DNA of 64,000 nucleotides from Pempheris klunzingeri (Eukaryota > Chordata > Actinopteri > Acropomatiformes > Pempheridae), in the NCBI RefSeq assembly GCF_042242105.1, contig NC_092019.1, positions 23,701,328 through 23,765,327 of the forward strand, given 5' to 3'. The position numbers were made by a program, and so were the translations under genes. Under the pieces are notes generated by a model. It saw only the letters and a program-made list of their open reading frames with translations. It was not told the DNA's origin and searched no databases. Positions 34,015 through 45,100 of this stretch are shown one piece after another. The stretch's first letter is position 1. Each line of letters starts with the position of its first letter.

Positions 34015-37000
34015 ATGGCAAATAGAGGCGGAGCTACGCGACCCAATGGGCCAAACGCAGGCAACAAGATCTGCCAGTTCAAACTCGTGCTTTTAGGAGA
34101 GTCGGCTGTGGGGAAGTCAAGTCTTGTACTTCGTTTTGTCAAGGGACAGTTTCATGAATTCCAAGAGAGCACAATTGGAGGTATGTATCGTCATAAGGCA
34201 ATGCTGTGGTGTTTTCTTCTGTGAACAGGCCTCCGACTTTATATCCGAGAATTGATATTGCTACTAACATTCTATTTACCGTCTTGCCACTGAGCATTGA
34301 TCGTCTCGATCATCATCGTAAGGGTACAAACAAATAGAATCAGCTTCCCAGTCACTAAATAGTTTACCAGCGACAATAACTTCAGTGTGTCAGAGTATAG
34401 GAATTATTACAAAGAGAAGGGCAAATGGGTAGAAAATGACTGAGTGTGAAAGTAGTCCCTGGACATCACCCCCACATGTTCCTGATGTGTTCAGCAGTTG
34501 ACATGAGGTTACAGCTGTTTGTTATCAGCTACATAATAAACTTACTGCATAGAGTATGGTTAAATCACATTCCATCTATTCCATTGCATTGCTATTATTA
34601 GACTCACCTTAGGCCAAATACAGAAGAGAAGTGCAAAGATGGCACCGATCACAGAAAGCAAATATTCTCCCACTGGACGACTAGGCACAAAGAAGACAAT
34701 CGGAGGTACAATCCGTGTTAATATACACAGTAAAGTGACAAAAAAACAAAAGAAATTCTGAGAAGAGACTATGATTAAATCTATAGCTGTCACTCCACGG
34801 TTAGGGGTCAGTGGTTACCTAAAGGTTTGTCACCCAAAGGTGGCCCCTACGATCCCCAGAGCGGCCAAAGTGAAGGAGTGAATGTGAAAGGGGCTTTCCT
34901 AAAACATGAACTGTCAGTGGAGCTTCACACAGGAAATGATTGGTTGTTTAATTAAGATGGTCCAAGTTTGTAAATACAAACTACATACTGCTCACATTTG
35001 TAAAGGAACGCTTCAATAGAATATTGTTGGTGAAATGTAATTGTCAAAATTAGTTATTTCAACAAAAAGTCTGTGTGGGATCGGTAATTATTGCAAAACG
35101 AACCTCCTTGGGATGATTCCAGACCCCTCTGCTTCACACCGGGTCCCTGCATCATCATTGTCCTGCTTATTAGACAACTTTGTTCTAAAGAAATCAGTCA
35201 TTTGATGTGAAATATGAATTAAAGAATGGTTTTAGTGATCTGAAAAGAAAGACTGTGGGATGCTGTAATTGACCAACCAGAACTGAGTATTCAACAAAGC
35301 TGTGTAATAGAATGAAATAATATTTCCTACTGCAGCTTTGATGCATCAGCAGTCATCCAGATTTTGGATGTTCATTGTAAAACATGTTTGATATTACCGG
35401 GCTCCCATTTTCCAAATGTGGAAATGTGGACTAAGTCAACCAGATAATCCGCCTGTGTGTGTCTCCAGCATCGGTCTTAGATTATTACCCTCGCAGACAC
35501 ACATTTTGTGTAGCTCAGTAGCTACAGGCCCAATTGTCATCGGCTCCTCTGCTTTGTGCCCCTGCAGCTGCCTTCCTGACTCAGACGGTATGTTTGGACG
35601 ACACAACAGTCAAGTTTGAAATCTGGGACACAGCTGGTCAGGAGCGTTACCACAGTCTGGCTCCCATGTACTACAGAGGTGCCCAGGCAGCCATTGTGGT
35701 GTATGATATAACAAATGAGGTGAGTCAGGTGCCAGGTTTTCTGTCATGTGGTTGCTGCTACCGTCGCTGCTCTCTCTAACCAAAGGTGGAACAACATTGT
35801 TGTTGGGGGTTTCCGTCTTAAATTTCCCTTTTAGCAGCTGAGCCAAAAAAAGAACCTTATTTTGGTGTTTTGACAAATTAAGAGATGAGTCATCACTCAA
35901 CAGTACAGTCGTTTGTAGACGGTGTATAAATACCTGCAGACGTGCAGAGTGGTTCAATAATGAGTGAGAAGTTTGGAGCTGCATTTCTGCAAAAGGAGTT
36001 GAGGATTCGGTCAGAGTTAATGGTGTCCTCAATGCTGAGAAATACAGACAGATACTTGTCCATCATGCAACACCATCAGGGAGGCGTCTGATTGGCCCCA
36101 AGTGTATTCTGCAGCAGGACAACGACCCCAAACAACCTTCCTGCTGAGTGATTTGATTAAGATTTTTCTTCAGTTTGCTCACTTTGTGTTTTGTAAATTG
36201 AGGGAAATAAACACTTATTTTTTTGAAAGCATTCTTCCTTTACAGCATTTCTTTACACCAGCCTAAAACCTGCACAGTGCTGACTGATGTACATACTAGG
36301 TCTTTATACACTGTCTACAAAGCACTGTGTCACTGAGTGATGACTCCTCTGTTCATTTGTTAAAACAGCAAAATAAGGTTCTATTAAACAATGAGTGTCC
36401 ACTTTTTTTACTGTATTTTAGTCTTAGAAATGTTGATAGCATCTGAAAACTGACTGAAGACTGTGATTTCTTAAAAGAAAAGATAGTTACAAAAACAGGC
36501 GACAGAGTTTAATATTTTGTTCATCTGGACTTTTCTAAAAGATGTAAAGAGGTCTGAAGGTCTCAAGAGAAGAGGCATGCCACCCACATTTTAGATTCAT
36601 TTTATTCTCTCGTGCTCTGTTCAACTTGTGCATGGCAGTAAATCATACTGTACGGAATGTTGCTTTTACTGTACTTGAGCTGAGGACATTTTCATTTGTT
36701 TCATATTTCATCAAAATCATAAATGTAATGAGTCTCTGTTCCGGGCCTCGATTATTAGATTTAGCCAAAGCTGGGGGGGAGACAACATGAGAAGAGTCCT
36801 GTTCTGTCCTCATCTTTCCACCGCTTGGATCTTATTGTTATTTTCACTAACTGAGTCATACCCCCCCACCCCCACCCCTCCCTGTTTTGTTTGCCAGGAG
36901 TCATTTGTACGGGCGAAGAACTGGGTTAAAGAGCTTCAGAGGCAAGCCAGTCCAAATATTGTAATAGCTCTGGCTGGGAACAAGGCTGATCTCGCAAACA

Positions 37001-38776
37001 AGAGAGCACTGGACTTCCAGGTTTGTCTTCTTTAAATCCTCATTAATTATCCGAAACAGAATCCAGAAAATCATTGTCGAAGTTGCGTCGATGTCTGTTA
37101 TTATTTAATGAAACGTATCGACAGAGTAAGGCAATCTCTGTCTCTCGGCTCACTCCTCCGCATTTAGTTTTTTTTGTCCACTTTGCGTCTCGTGTGATTT
37201 GCCCAGAGTCACTTTAATGATTCGATTTCACGCCGTTGTTTTCACTCCTCCAGGATGCACAGTCGTACGCGGATGACAACAGCTTGCTTTTTATGGAAAC
37301 ATCAGCAAAGACCTCTATGAACGTGAACGAGATCTTCATGGCCATCGGTGAGCGTTCGTTATGTCTGTAACTCTCCGGTCTTGTGTCTGTGGTTGTGTTA
37401 GTAGCCTCCAGTGTCACAGGTTCACAGATAGTGGAAGCTATTTGGATGTGCACTATTTAATATTAACATTGTTACAGTATAGTGCTCATCAATTAGTTCA
37501 ATATTTGTTTAAGTTAAGTTGCAGCTCATAATGCTCACTGAGGTGTTTACCCCCCCCCCCCTCTTTAGAAACCTCCTGGTGGTGGGTTTAGAGATAGTGG
37601 TGCATTCGGTCAGACCTTGTCTGAATGCAGTTTTTGTCTCTGCAAGGTGAAACCATCTCATTAAGGGAAGACGTGCAGGATTAGCCGGCCCCTCAGGTTG
37701 TCTCAAGGACAACGTGGCCTTTGTACATAGCAGCACCTGAAAGCTTATTACCAGCCCCCTTCTTCTTATGTGATGCATATGCTGTTTCACAATAAAGATT
37801 TCATGCAAATGTCACCATTTCAAATGTAGTTTGAGGGTTAGAAGCAGTGCTGCCAGTATGTTTGTCTACTAGAGAGAGCTGACAAACTGGATTTTTCTCA
37901 ACAAAGTTGAGTTAAAACCTCTACACACCCACTTTCAGCTGTTTCATTTATTTTGTTGCCAGATTAGACTTCTGATCGAGCTCAGACGTATAAACGTATG
38001 TGTAGGTGTGCAGAGAAATAAGGATCTTTATCAAAACGTTGTCTGTTTGTTAACAAAGAATCTGCTGATATTTCAAATCTGATTCAAATATTCGTATTGA
38101 CCTAAAAAAAAAAGTGGCATTGATCTGGCTTAGTCTTGTTTGTTTGTTGTTTTATGTTATTTAATATATTTAATATAATATTTAATATATATTTTCTACA
38201 GTGGGCTATTTTGAAATGATTATTGACATGTCTTTGAAGCAGCTTAACACTCTATTAAAGATTGAACTTCACAAATCCAAAATATGCATTCAGACCAACC
38301 CCAACTGTTTGGACTGCTAGCTGAACTTAGAGAAGCAGGTGCAGCAGAAGCCATGGAAAGCTGCTCCATATTGTCCACACTGGTAACAGTAGTGGTATTT
38401 GGGAGGGTGGTGTCCCAGAGAGCATCAGAGATTTGCCAGAAACACTCGATTTTGCCTTTCACCGCTGTTAGTGAAAGTGTTAATAAGCACTGCAGGCTGA
38501 GGCCAGGATCAATTGAAAGTGTAACAAAGTGACTGTTGAGTTAATTTACTGACTTAAACAAAGAGGCTTTAGTGTTCGGCTGCTCCTAAGAATCACTCGT
38601 CCTCGTTGGGGTCATTCGATTATGCCGATAACATCGCCGCCGTCGTTGTTCTCATTGCAGCAAAGAAGCTGCCCAAGAACGAGCCCCAGCCGGCCGGAGC
38701 CAGCGGCGGGCGGAACCGGGGGGTGGACCTGACAGAGACGGCTCAGCCCACCAGCCGTCCGTGCTGCAGTAACTAA
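34015..38776 (+). CDS. rab5a: Ras-related small GTPase Rab5A
   Basis: Coding exons 34015-34180, 35568-35719, 36898-37020, 37254-37347 and 38661-38776 join in frame to 216 residues (human RAB5A has 215). Visible motifs: P-loop GESAVGKSS at 28-36, switch [21 protein letters not shown] at 75-81 with the catalytic Gln80, NKAD at 134-137, ETSAK at 162-166, and the C-terminal CCSN with two prenylated Cys at 213-214. HEFQEST, the ITNEESF junction, [10 protein letters not shown] and [10 protein letters not shown] match RAB5A rather than RAB5B or RAB5C. The product controls early-endosome fusion and clathrin-coated vesicle traffic by GTP cycling. The exon 33956-34180 starts with 59 bases of leader. 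The neighbour order efhb-rab5a is that of human 3p24.3. The C-terminal linker ([11 protein letters not shown]) is the only divergent part. A fish genome may carry a second rab5a copy elsewhere. Confidence 0.97.
34608..34757 (-). other. Unassigned hydrophobic exon-like frame, antisense in rab5a intron 2
   Basis: On the minus strand an AG acceptor (TCTTCTCAG) and a consensus donor (AAG, then GTGAGT) bracket exactly 50 codons. They read as a strongly hydrophobic segment with [20 protein letters not shown] and [19 protein letters not shown], as in a membrane protein. A second short frame on the same strand near 34860-34910 ([18 protein letters not shown]) could be a preceding exon. I do not recognise the protein. 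It may be a nested gene, a dead gene fragment or chance. Confidence 0.2.
35851..36382 (+). mobile_element. Tc1-like transposon remnant with long inverted ends, rab5a intron 3
   Basis: About 88 bases at each end (35851-35938 and 36295-36382, starting AGAACCTTATTTTG) are imperfect inverted repeats of roughly 80 percent identity. Inside, 36010-36139 reads as a transposase piece: [17 protein letters not shown] and ILQQDNDPK, the latter being the block around the second catalytic Asp of Tc1 enzymes. It is followed by the AT-rich tail ending CCTAAAACCTGCACAGTGCTGA. The N-terminal half and the rest of the catalytic domain are gone. Confidence 0.75.
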
Positions 38777-40600
38777 CCCAGCTCTTCCTCCTCATTTTCC
38801 CCCCCCACACACACACACACATACACACACCCACCCCTCCTCTGTCCCCTGCCTCTCAACTGAACAACATCTGGACATCAGGCTCCTTGGCTTCCTGACG
38901 TCTCACCTGACCGTCAACCTCACTCCCCTGGAATAGCTAAAAGACTCTGTATAGCTGCGTTTCTAATACCTTTTTTTTTTTTTTTTTGTTGATGTTCTTT
39001 TTCTTTTTCTTTTTTTTTGTTTTTTAAACTTTTTTTAAGAAGTGTATATCAGTATAATGGATGCATGTATCACTACAACGCCTAAAAAACAACACATTTT
39101 TATCTGTTATTCAGTTGGAAGACTAACCCCATTTAAGAAAGATGAGCGAGGGAGGAACCTGTGAACGTGCGATGTGTGTCATGTGTGAATTTGACCAAGT
39201 GTGATTTGCTGATGAGAAGGTTTTAGCCTCATTTGTCACTTCACGGGGGTCGACTGGATGCGAATGATGTTGCCACATACTCTTCGTGTGCGTGTTAAGT
39301 TGTGCTCACAATCAGAAGAAAAACCAAACTGTTCGCCTGGCCTCTCAGGCACCGTCGCCGCGAGGCGTCAGCGCATTGAGACGGTGCCAGGAAAAAGGAC
39401 TGTTGTGCAAACCATGAATCCCTCCCTCCTCACATCTGTTGCACAAGAAGACGTCTTCATCCAAGGTTCCTAATGGAAAGAGCAGAAAATCAATTAATAC
39501 TGTCTAGGTTTTGAAAAAGCTGGAAAATACACAAAAAAAAAAAAAGCATCTTTCTTCGAGAGAAGACGAACCGCCTCCGTACACATCTGGCTTCCCGTAA
39601 CGTGCGACCATCTGTAGAGCGGCGTGGGCTTGTCACGCCGCCGTACATCGTATTGCACAGCGACGTCTTCGTGGTGTGGAAAACATGGAGCTTTTGGAAA
39701 GTGTGGGAAAACATCACGAACAGATACTTTTTAGGTGTCTTTTAATTGGGCTTTGCTATTTAACAAATCGAATCATCAAGTCCATACCACAGAAGTTTGA
39801 CACTGTTATGGTTTCACATGGAAAAGAAAATTACCAGGAAACTTTGAGACTGTGGAACATCCCGCTTGTGAACATACGACTAGTTGTATGTTAACCTCTT
39901 GTCTTGTTAATCCACTCTGTTTCCGTTCAGGCCAGTAGTCAACCTGTATCAATTGGGGTGATCTCTATCAAAGGCGGGGGGGTGATTTTTAGAATAGAGC
40001 TCAGACAGCACACAAACAGAAAATTGGACTACTACCCATTGTCACAAGTCTGTGGAAAAATATACTCTAATGTTGTTATAGGGTGCAATGTTGCAATATT
40101 GTCTTCTTCCTCCTTTAGTACAGCTTGCAGAGCTCACGAGCTCACCAGGAATTTATCTAGAGGTTCCGAACAATTGTACAGTTCTATATAGGTCTGCTTT
40201 TTATTCTAATTTTATTTTATTTTTTAAATTTTCATCCTAGACCTTGTCACAAACTGGTCAAATGTTAAGCAGTGGTGGTCTTTTTAGGTAAATGTAGTGT
40301 TATTAACAAAATCCCTCTCTGGTGTCTTGTTACTTTTCTCAGAAATGGTCCATGGTCATGTTTGAAAGGAACTTTTATTGCATTGCACAGTGTTTATGTT
40401 TTAATTAATGCCCTTCGATTTTATATGACGGACTGTATCGGACTTGCTAACCTACAGCTATAAGCAGGTAGCATAATTAACCTTACTGGTGGTCTCTCTT
40501 ACAGCTCAATGAATTTTAATGATGTAAAACAGCATTACTAGTGATGGGCTGATCAGTTTTGAGTGTCTGAATTCAACTTAATAAATTCAATAAAGAGGTC
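38777..40600 (+). other. rab5a 3' untranslated region
   Basis: The stretch after the TAA contains a CA tract at 38810-38830 and a long U-rich block at about 38970-39040. Two AATAAA signals occur at 40580-40585 and 40589-40594, followed closely by a GT-rich tract, which is a classic polyadenylation context. The resulting 3' UTR of about 1.8 kb is near that of mammalian RAB5A. Short frames within it are accidental. Confidence 0.6.
40580..40594 (+). terminator. Tandem AATAAA polyadenylation signals of rab5a
   Basis: AATAAATTCAATAAAG gives two overlapping-range signals, and a (GT)n tract at about 40624-40647 serves as a GT-rich downstream element. Confidence 0.65.
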
Positions 40601-40829
40601 TCTTGTACGCCTTTTTCTCTGAGTGTGTGTGTGTGTGTGTGTGTGTGAGTGATCCAAGTATCTGATTTCACTGAAACCAAAATTTCATGTCGGTCATTAA
40701 ATGAGAAAGTCCAAACGCTCCAGTGGTGTGACCACAACTGGGATGTTTTTCTTACATTCTGAAACCACTGTCACATCCACTAAAGTGGTGCAGATGTCTC
40801 GGTCCTCAGGAGGGTTTCTCACTAGTGCT

Positions 40830-41285
40830 GCGATGAATGATGAAATGAAACAACAAGTCATTTAGCAAACAAAACTAAGAGAGCACAGTGTGTGCTTTTA
40901 GCTAAATGCTAACCTCACCATGGTGCTGGCATTAAGCAGCTCATTTTTTATCATGTTCTCTGTGCCACATGAAATGTTAGGCCAGTGTTTCCCAGTATGG
41001 TCCTGGAGGTCCACTGTTCTGCATGTTTGTGATCTTTCCCTGCCCCCAGTGGGTGACCAGTGGGCCCCCAGTGGGACCAGGACTGGGAAACACTGCGTTG
41101 AGGCAAGGGGAACGTGTGCGCCAAATTTCATTGCAATTCATCCAATAGTTGAGCCGTTTTTTAGTCAGGTGAGCAGCTCCTTTGCAAGGTAAAGACATTT
41201 TACTAAAAAGGCACAACTGTTGACCTCATGGTGGAGCTAGAGGAGACGTCTGGGCATCACCGCCATCACCGAGCCTCATCTTCCA
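40830..41285. repeat. Degenerate dispersed teleost repeat, interrupted
   Basis: TTTAGCTAAATGCTAACC on the left, and GCCAAATTTCATTGCAATTC with ATCCAATAGTTGAG and GACCTCATGGTGGAGCTAGAGG on the right, match a repeat pattern I recognise from many percomorph introns. It is interrupted by the 113-bp element at 40983-41095. Class uncertain. Confidence 0.5.
40983..41095. mobile_element. Short inverted-repeat element (MITE-like), nested
   Basis: It begins CAGTGTTTCCCAG and ends CTGGGAAACACTG, perfect 13-base inverted ends extended imperfectly by TGGTCCTGG against CCAGGA. It is 113 bp, non-coding, and splits an older repeat. Superfamily not determined. Confidence 0.55.
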
Positions 41286-41731
41286 CATGCTGGAATTTCA
41301 AATGCAATAATTTGGTGCATTTCTGTTTAATGTCATTGAAAACTGAAGATATTTGGATTATGAACTCTTCGTCAGACAAACTATATGAAGACAATTTGAA
41401 ATTGTGATGCATTTTTCACCATTTTATGACATTTTAAATAGATATTAAATGATGAATTTAGCACTGCACCTTAGCGGAGAAGAAGATATTTGAATAAGAG
41501 TGGTCAAAGTCAGTGCAGCAGAGACCAAGACATCGAGCTCAAACTCCTAAATTGCTGAATCCTACAATTCCCACAATGCAACTTGATAGCATGTTTTCTA
41601 TAGACCCTTCTTTCCTTTCACCACCCACATCATCCAGATCAAACTCCACACCTCCATTTGTAGTCTCCATGCCGATGCCCAGATAACTGACTGACATTAC
41701 ATCTCTGTTTTTATCATTGTCTAAAAACACT

Positions 41732-42107
41732 CCATTACAAGTAAGTCCTGTTATTTAAGTGAAAGTACAAAGTTGTAATCAGCAAAATGTTGTGAAAGTA
41801 AGTGAAAGTACTCAGTGTGCAGCTTATAGTTCTTTTAGTATGGAATATATTATTCTGTTTTTATCACTAAATAATACTTGTAATCTTGCTGAGCCAATTT
41901 TAGATGCTTTCTATACTACAGGGTGGATCAGTTGTGCAGTACTGTATCATATCATAGCTGTGCATATGAAGTGTCAAATAGATGCAGTGCAGATGTAACA
42001 GTAAAACGTTCAATATCTCCCTCTGAGCTGTAAAGTAGTGTTAAATTAAAGTATTCTGGTAAAGTACAAGTATGTCAGAAGTGTACTTAGTTACATTCCA
42101 CCACTGG
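41732..42107. repeat. Interspersed teleost repeat (about 375 bp)
   Basis: It starts CATTACAAGTAAGTCCTG and ends TGTACTTAGTTACATTCCACCACTG, with AAAGTACAAAGT, GTGAAAGTACTCAG and AATATCTCCCTCTGAGCTGTAAAG between. This is a very common short repeat of teleost introns and spacers that I recognise by pattern; its class is uncertain. Confidence 0.65.
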
Positions 42108-45100
42108 GTTGAGTAATAGCTCTCACCACAATCATTAAACTGATCTTGAGGAGTAAAGCTGAAGTGTTTGTCAATTGATTGATAATGAAAATACATACTA
42201 CAGCCCTACCTCTAGCCACATTTTCCACTTCCTTGGCTAAGCTCCGTCAGTTCCAGGCCCCGTGTTTCTCCCATATTTCCACCGCCTGCCTCCTCTCGTC
42301 TCTCAGCTCTTGGCTGTGCTCCATCCTGACACTTCACCTCAGCAGATGAGTCGTCTGAACTCAGTTCACATGTTTGGCCAAGTCTCAAGTATCTGTGCAG
42401 AAATTACCCCCTGCTCCTGTCAATTACAGTCCTTACAACCTCATTAACCGCCTGTTCATCCAGCACGCCCACACACCACTGGAGGAGAGAGTCAGCAGAT
42501 AGAAAGAGGAGTTGTGAAGAAGCACAGCGCAGGGATCAATAACCGTTTAAACTCGTACTCTCTGAAGTGGCCCGGAGCCCTCGTGGCCTTGATGATGTCC
42601 CTCAAATGACTAAACATTTTCTGATCTCTAGTGGTTTCTAATCGTCTGCTCAGGTTTTGAGATTTTTTCCATCACTCCAACATCGTGGAGAATGAGATTT
42701 TCTTTTTGGTGCTCGCAGCATTGAACATTTATTGTAGAGACTTATTTTCCTTCTACAAATAGCGCAATTGTTCCTCTGGATAATCCACACAACACACTGT
42801 CAAGTGCTCAGAGCAACTATGACTAAGTTAGTCCTTGAAAAGTGTTCACATTGAGCTCTGTGGATTATCTTGATCAGCGGAGACGCTGTTTCTGAAAACA
42901 GATGCTTTGGCACGGTGCAGTTTTTTAATGTAATAACATTTTAATCCTGTGCGCACCATAAAAAGAACACTATTCACCTCCACTGAATTGGTGTGGCAAC
43001 ACAAATCCTGACCTGGAAAGATAAAACCCAAACCTCTGGAGCTTTCAATCATATCACATCTTCATCAGTAGATGAAAAGTGTTCAAAGTGCTCAGAAAAA
43101 AAGTGGCATCTGCTGATGAAGTTGCTGGTCGTGTGATATGATCAAATACCAGTGCAAAATCAACTGCTGTTTCCAAATCCAAGCTTTGAACCTGGATAAA
43201 TACCTCTAGAGAGTAATTAGTCATAAAGTATTAGTTCATTTTCATTATGTTGTCATTTTTTCAATAACTTCAGTATGCCCTTCCAACACATATGTTTTAA
43301 TATGATTTTTCTGAGTGTAGTTTGGGTGAACTGACCCTTTAAGCCTGACTGGATCTCATTGCATTATGAAAAAGCTTTAGAGTACAGCTGTTCACGAGGA
43401 AAGATGCCTCCAAACTATTTTACAAATCTGTTGAATGGTAACCATAAAGATTCCAAATTGATGTGTTCAGTGACATTAACAGACATTTTTTATTACATTT
43501 CATAAGTTATGTGGCACTCTGCTTTTCCACAGCGTGCCCTTTTCTTCATGTTGAGAACCACCACTAACCACAGAAGAGACATACAAGGCAACTTTCTGGA
43601 TGGCATTTTGCTTTCATCGAGCTTAAAACAAATGTTGGACACTCTGAGTCACTATGTCACATGCTGCTTTTACTGGGAGCGCTGCCCGCTAACTCTGTCC
43701 AGAAAGTTAAATCACAAGCATCTGATGAAAGGTTTAAGCATAAAATAAATACCAACCCCAGTATGCGAATACTATCTTTCCACTGGGAGAGTCTAACCCC
43801 TGATCTTTCCCACTGTGAGTATGGCAGAGTCAGTATGACTGCAACCACTCAAACAGATCCTGGAGATGTATTTACTGTCCAGTGAAAGAATGGTTCATTC
43901 TATAGATCCCATTATGGTTTGTCAGTATCTGTCCTCTCCCTTTGAAAGAGCGCTTAGTAAGTATCACTGGTGTTTTTCCAAGTACATGGCTTGGAGAGCT
44001 GGTCCAGAACTAATAGCTGCAGTTTACTGGATAATATGAGGCCTGAGCTGTGCCCACGGAACCTGTCAAAGATTCAGAGGACGCTTGGTGTCCTCGACAT
44101 CTTATTACCAGAGCCAACGGTGGCCATATAACAATGGCAGACAGTGAGGTGGATTCAGGTTTTTAAGGGGTAAGACTGTCAGCCTGCTGAAGGGCTTGAA
44201 GGAGGTCACATGATCAACAGATCCTTGCATGCCGGGCCAAATCTAAATGTGTTTTCACCCACATTTGCGAAAAGATGGAGAGAAAGAGAGGACAGATTTT
44301 TTTTCGTACACATTAATAATGGATTATATGACTGTGTGTGAAAAAAATCCCATGTAATAATAATGAACACAGATGTACGATCCGACTCTCTGCACTTCCC
44401 CTCAGTCCTCTAGTGTTTTATTGCATCTTTCAGATCATTGCTTTGGTTTTGCAGAGCTGCAGAGTTCCATTCTGCATCACCTGACTGCATTCCACCTATT
44501 TAGCACCAAATTGCAGACAGACTAAATTAGCATCTGGCTAGCGGGCGAACATAGTCGAGCATTTGTCAAATTAGCTTCAAAACCTGGTGCACTTCCTGGA
44601 GGATCAGTCTGCACGGGGAGCAGGTTGTAATGTAACATAAGTTATGCCATGTACATAATGTAACATCCTTCACATCACGTTACATACTTCACTTTTTACA
44701 TTATATTTTAACCCAGTTTTGGTGCCTAAACCTAACCGAGCTGTGACTGTTCACAATGTTAACTTTCATAGCTAATGTGACTAAAGTTATTTGCTTGCTT
44801 GTGGGCGGCCCCCATCTGTGCTATAGAGGCAATGAAAAAGCTAATCTATGTGTTTTTGGGAATCATAGGAAATCGGTCTATTCTGTTGTTTTGGTATGAA
44901 GCTGTTTGCCAACATGAGCACCATATAACTTAAAAGGTGATATTACTGCATGTCGGCTTACAGCTTGTTTCCACTGCCCACAAGTGGCCACATCAATTAA
45001 TTCATTTAGGTTTAATTTCACAAATTGCCAAAACATGGAAAAGCAGGTGTGTGAACCTAAAGTAAAGTCTATAGTCTGCGATGCAGCTATGTTAGATGAT

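Larger units (their letters stand above)
40601..41731. other. Intergenic, repeat-derived
   Basis: No exon is supported. Most of 40830-41285 is an old dispersed repeat with a nested short inverted-repeat element, listed separately. Confidence 0.5.

Noticed and set aside
43300-43340. Phrase TTTGGGTGAACTGACCCTTT as a regulatory site, and a similar one near 53395
   Set aside because: It is a common end phrase of old fish repeats rather than a site with known function; too short to classify.
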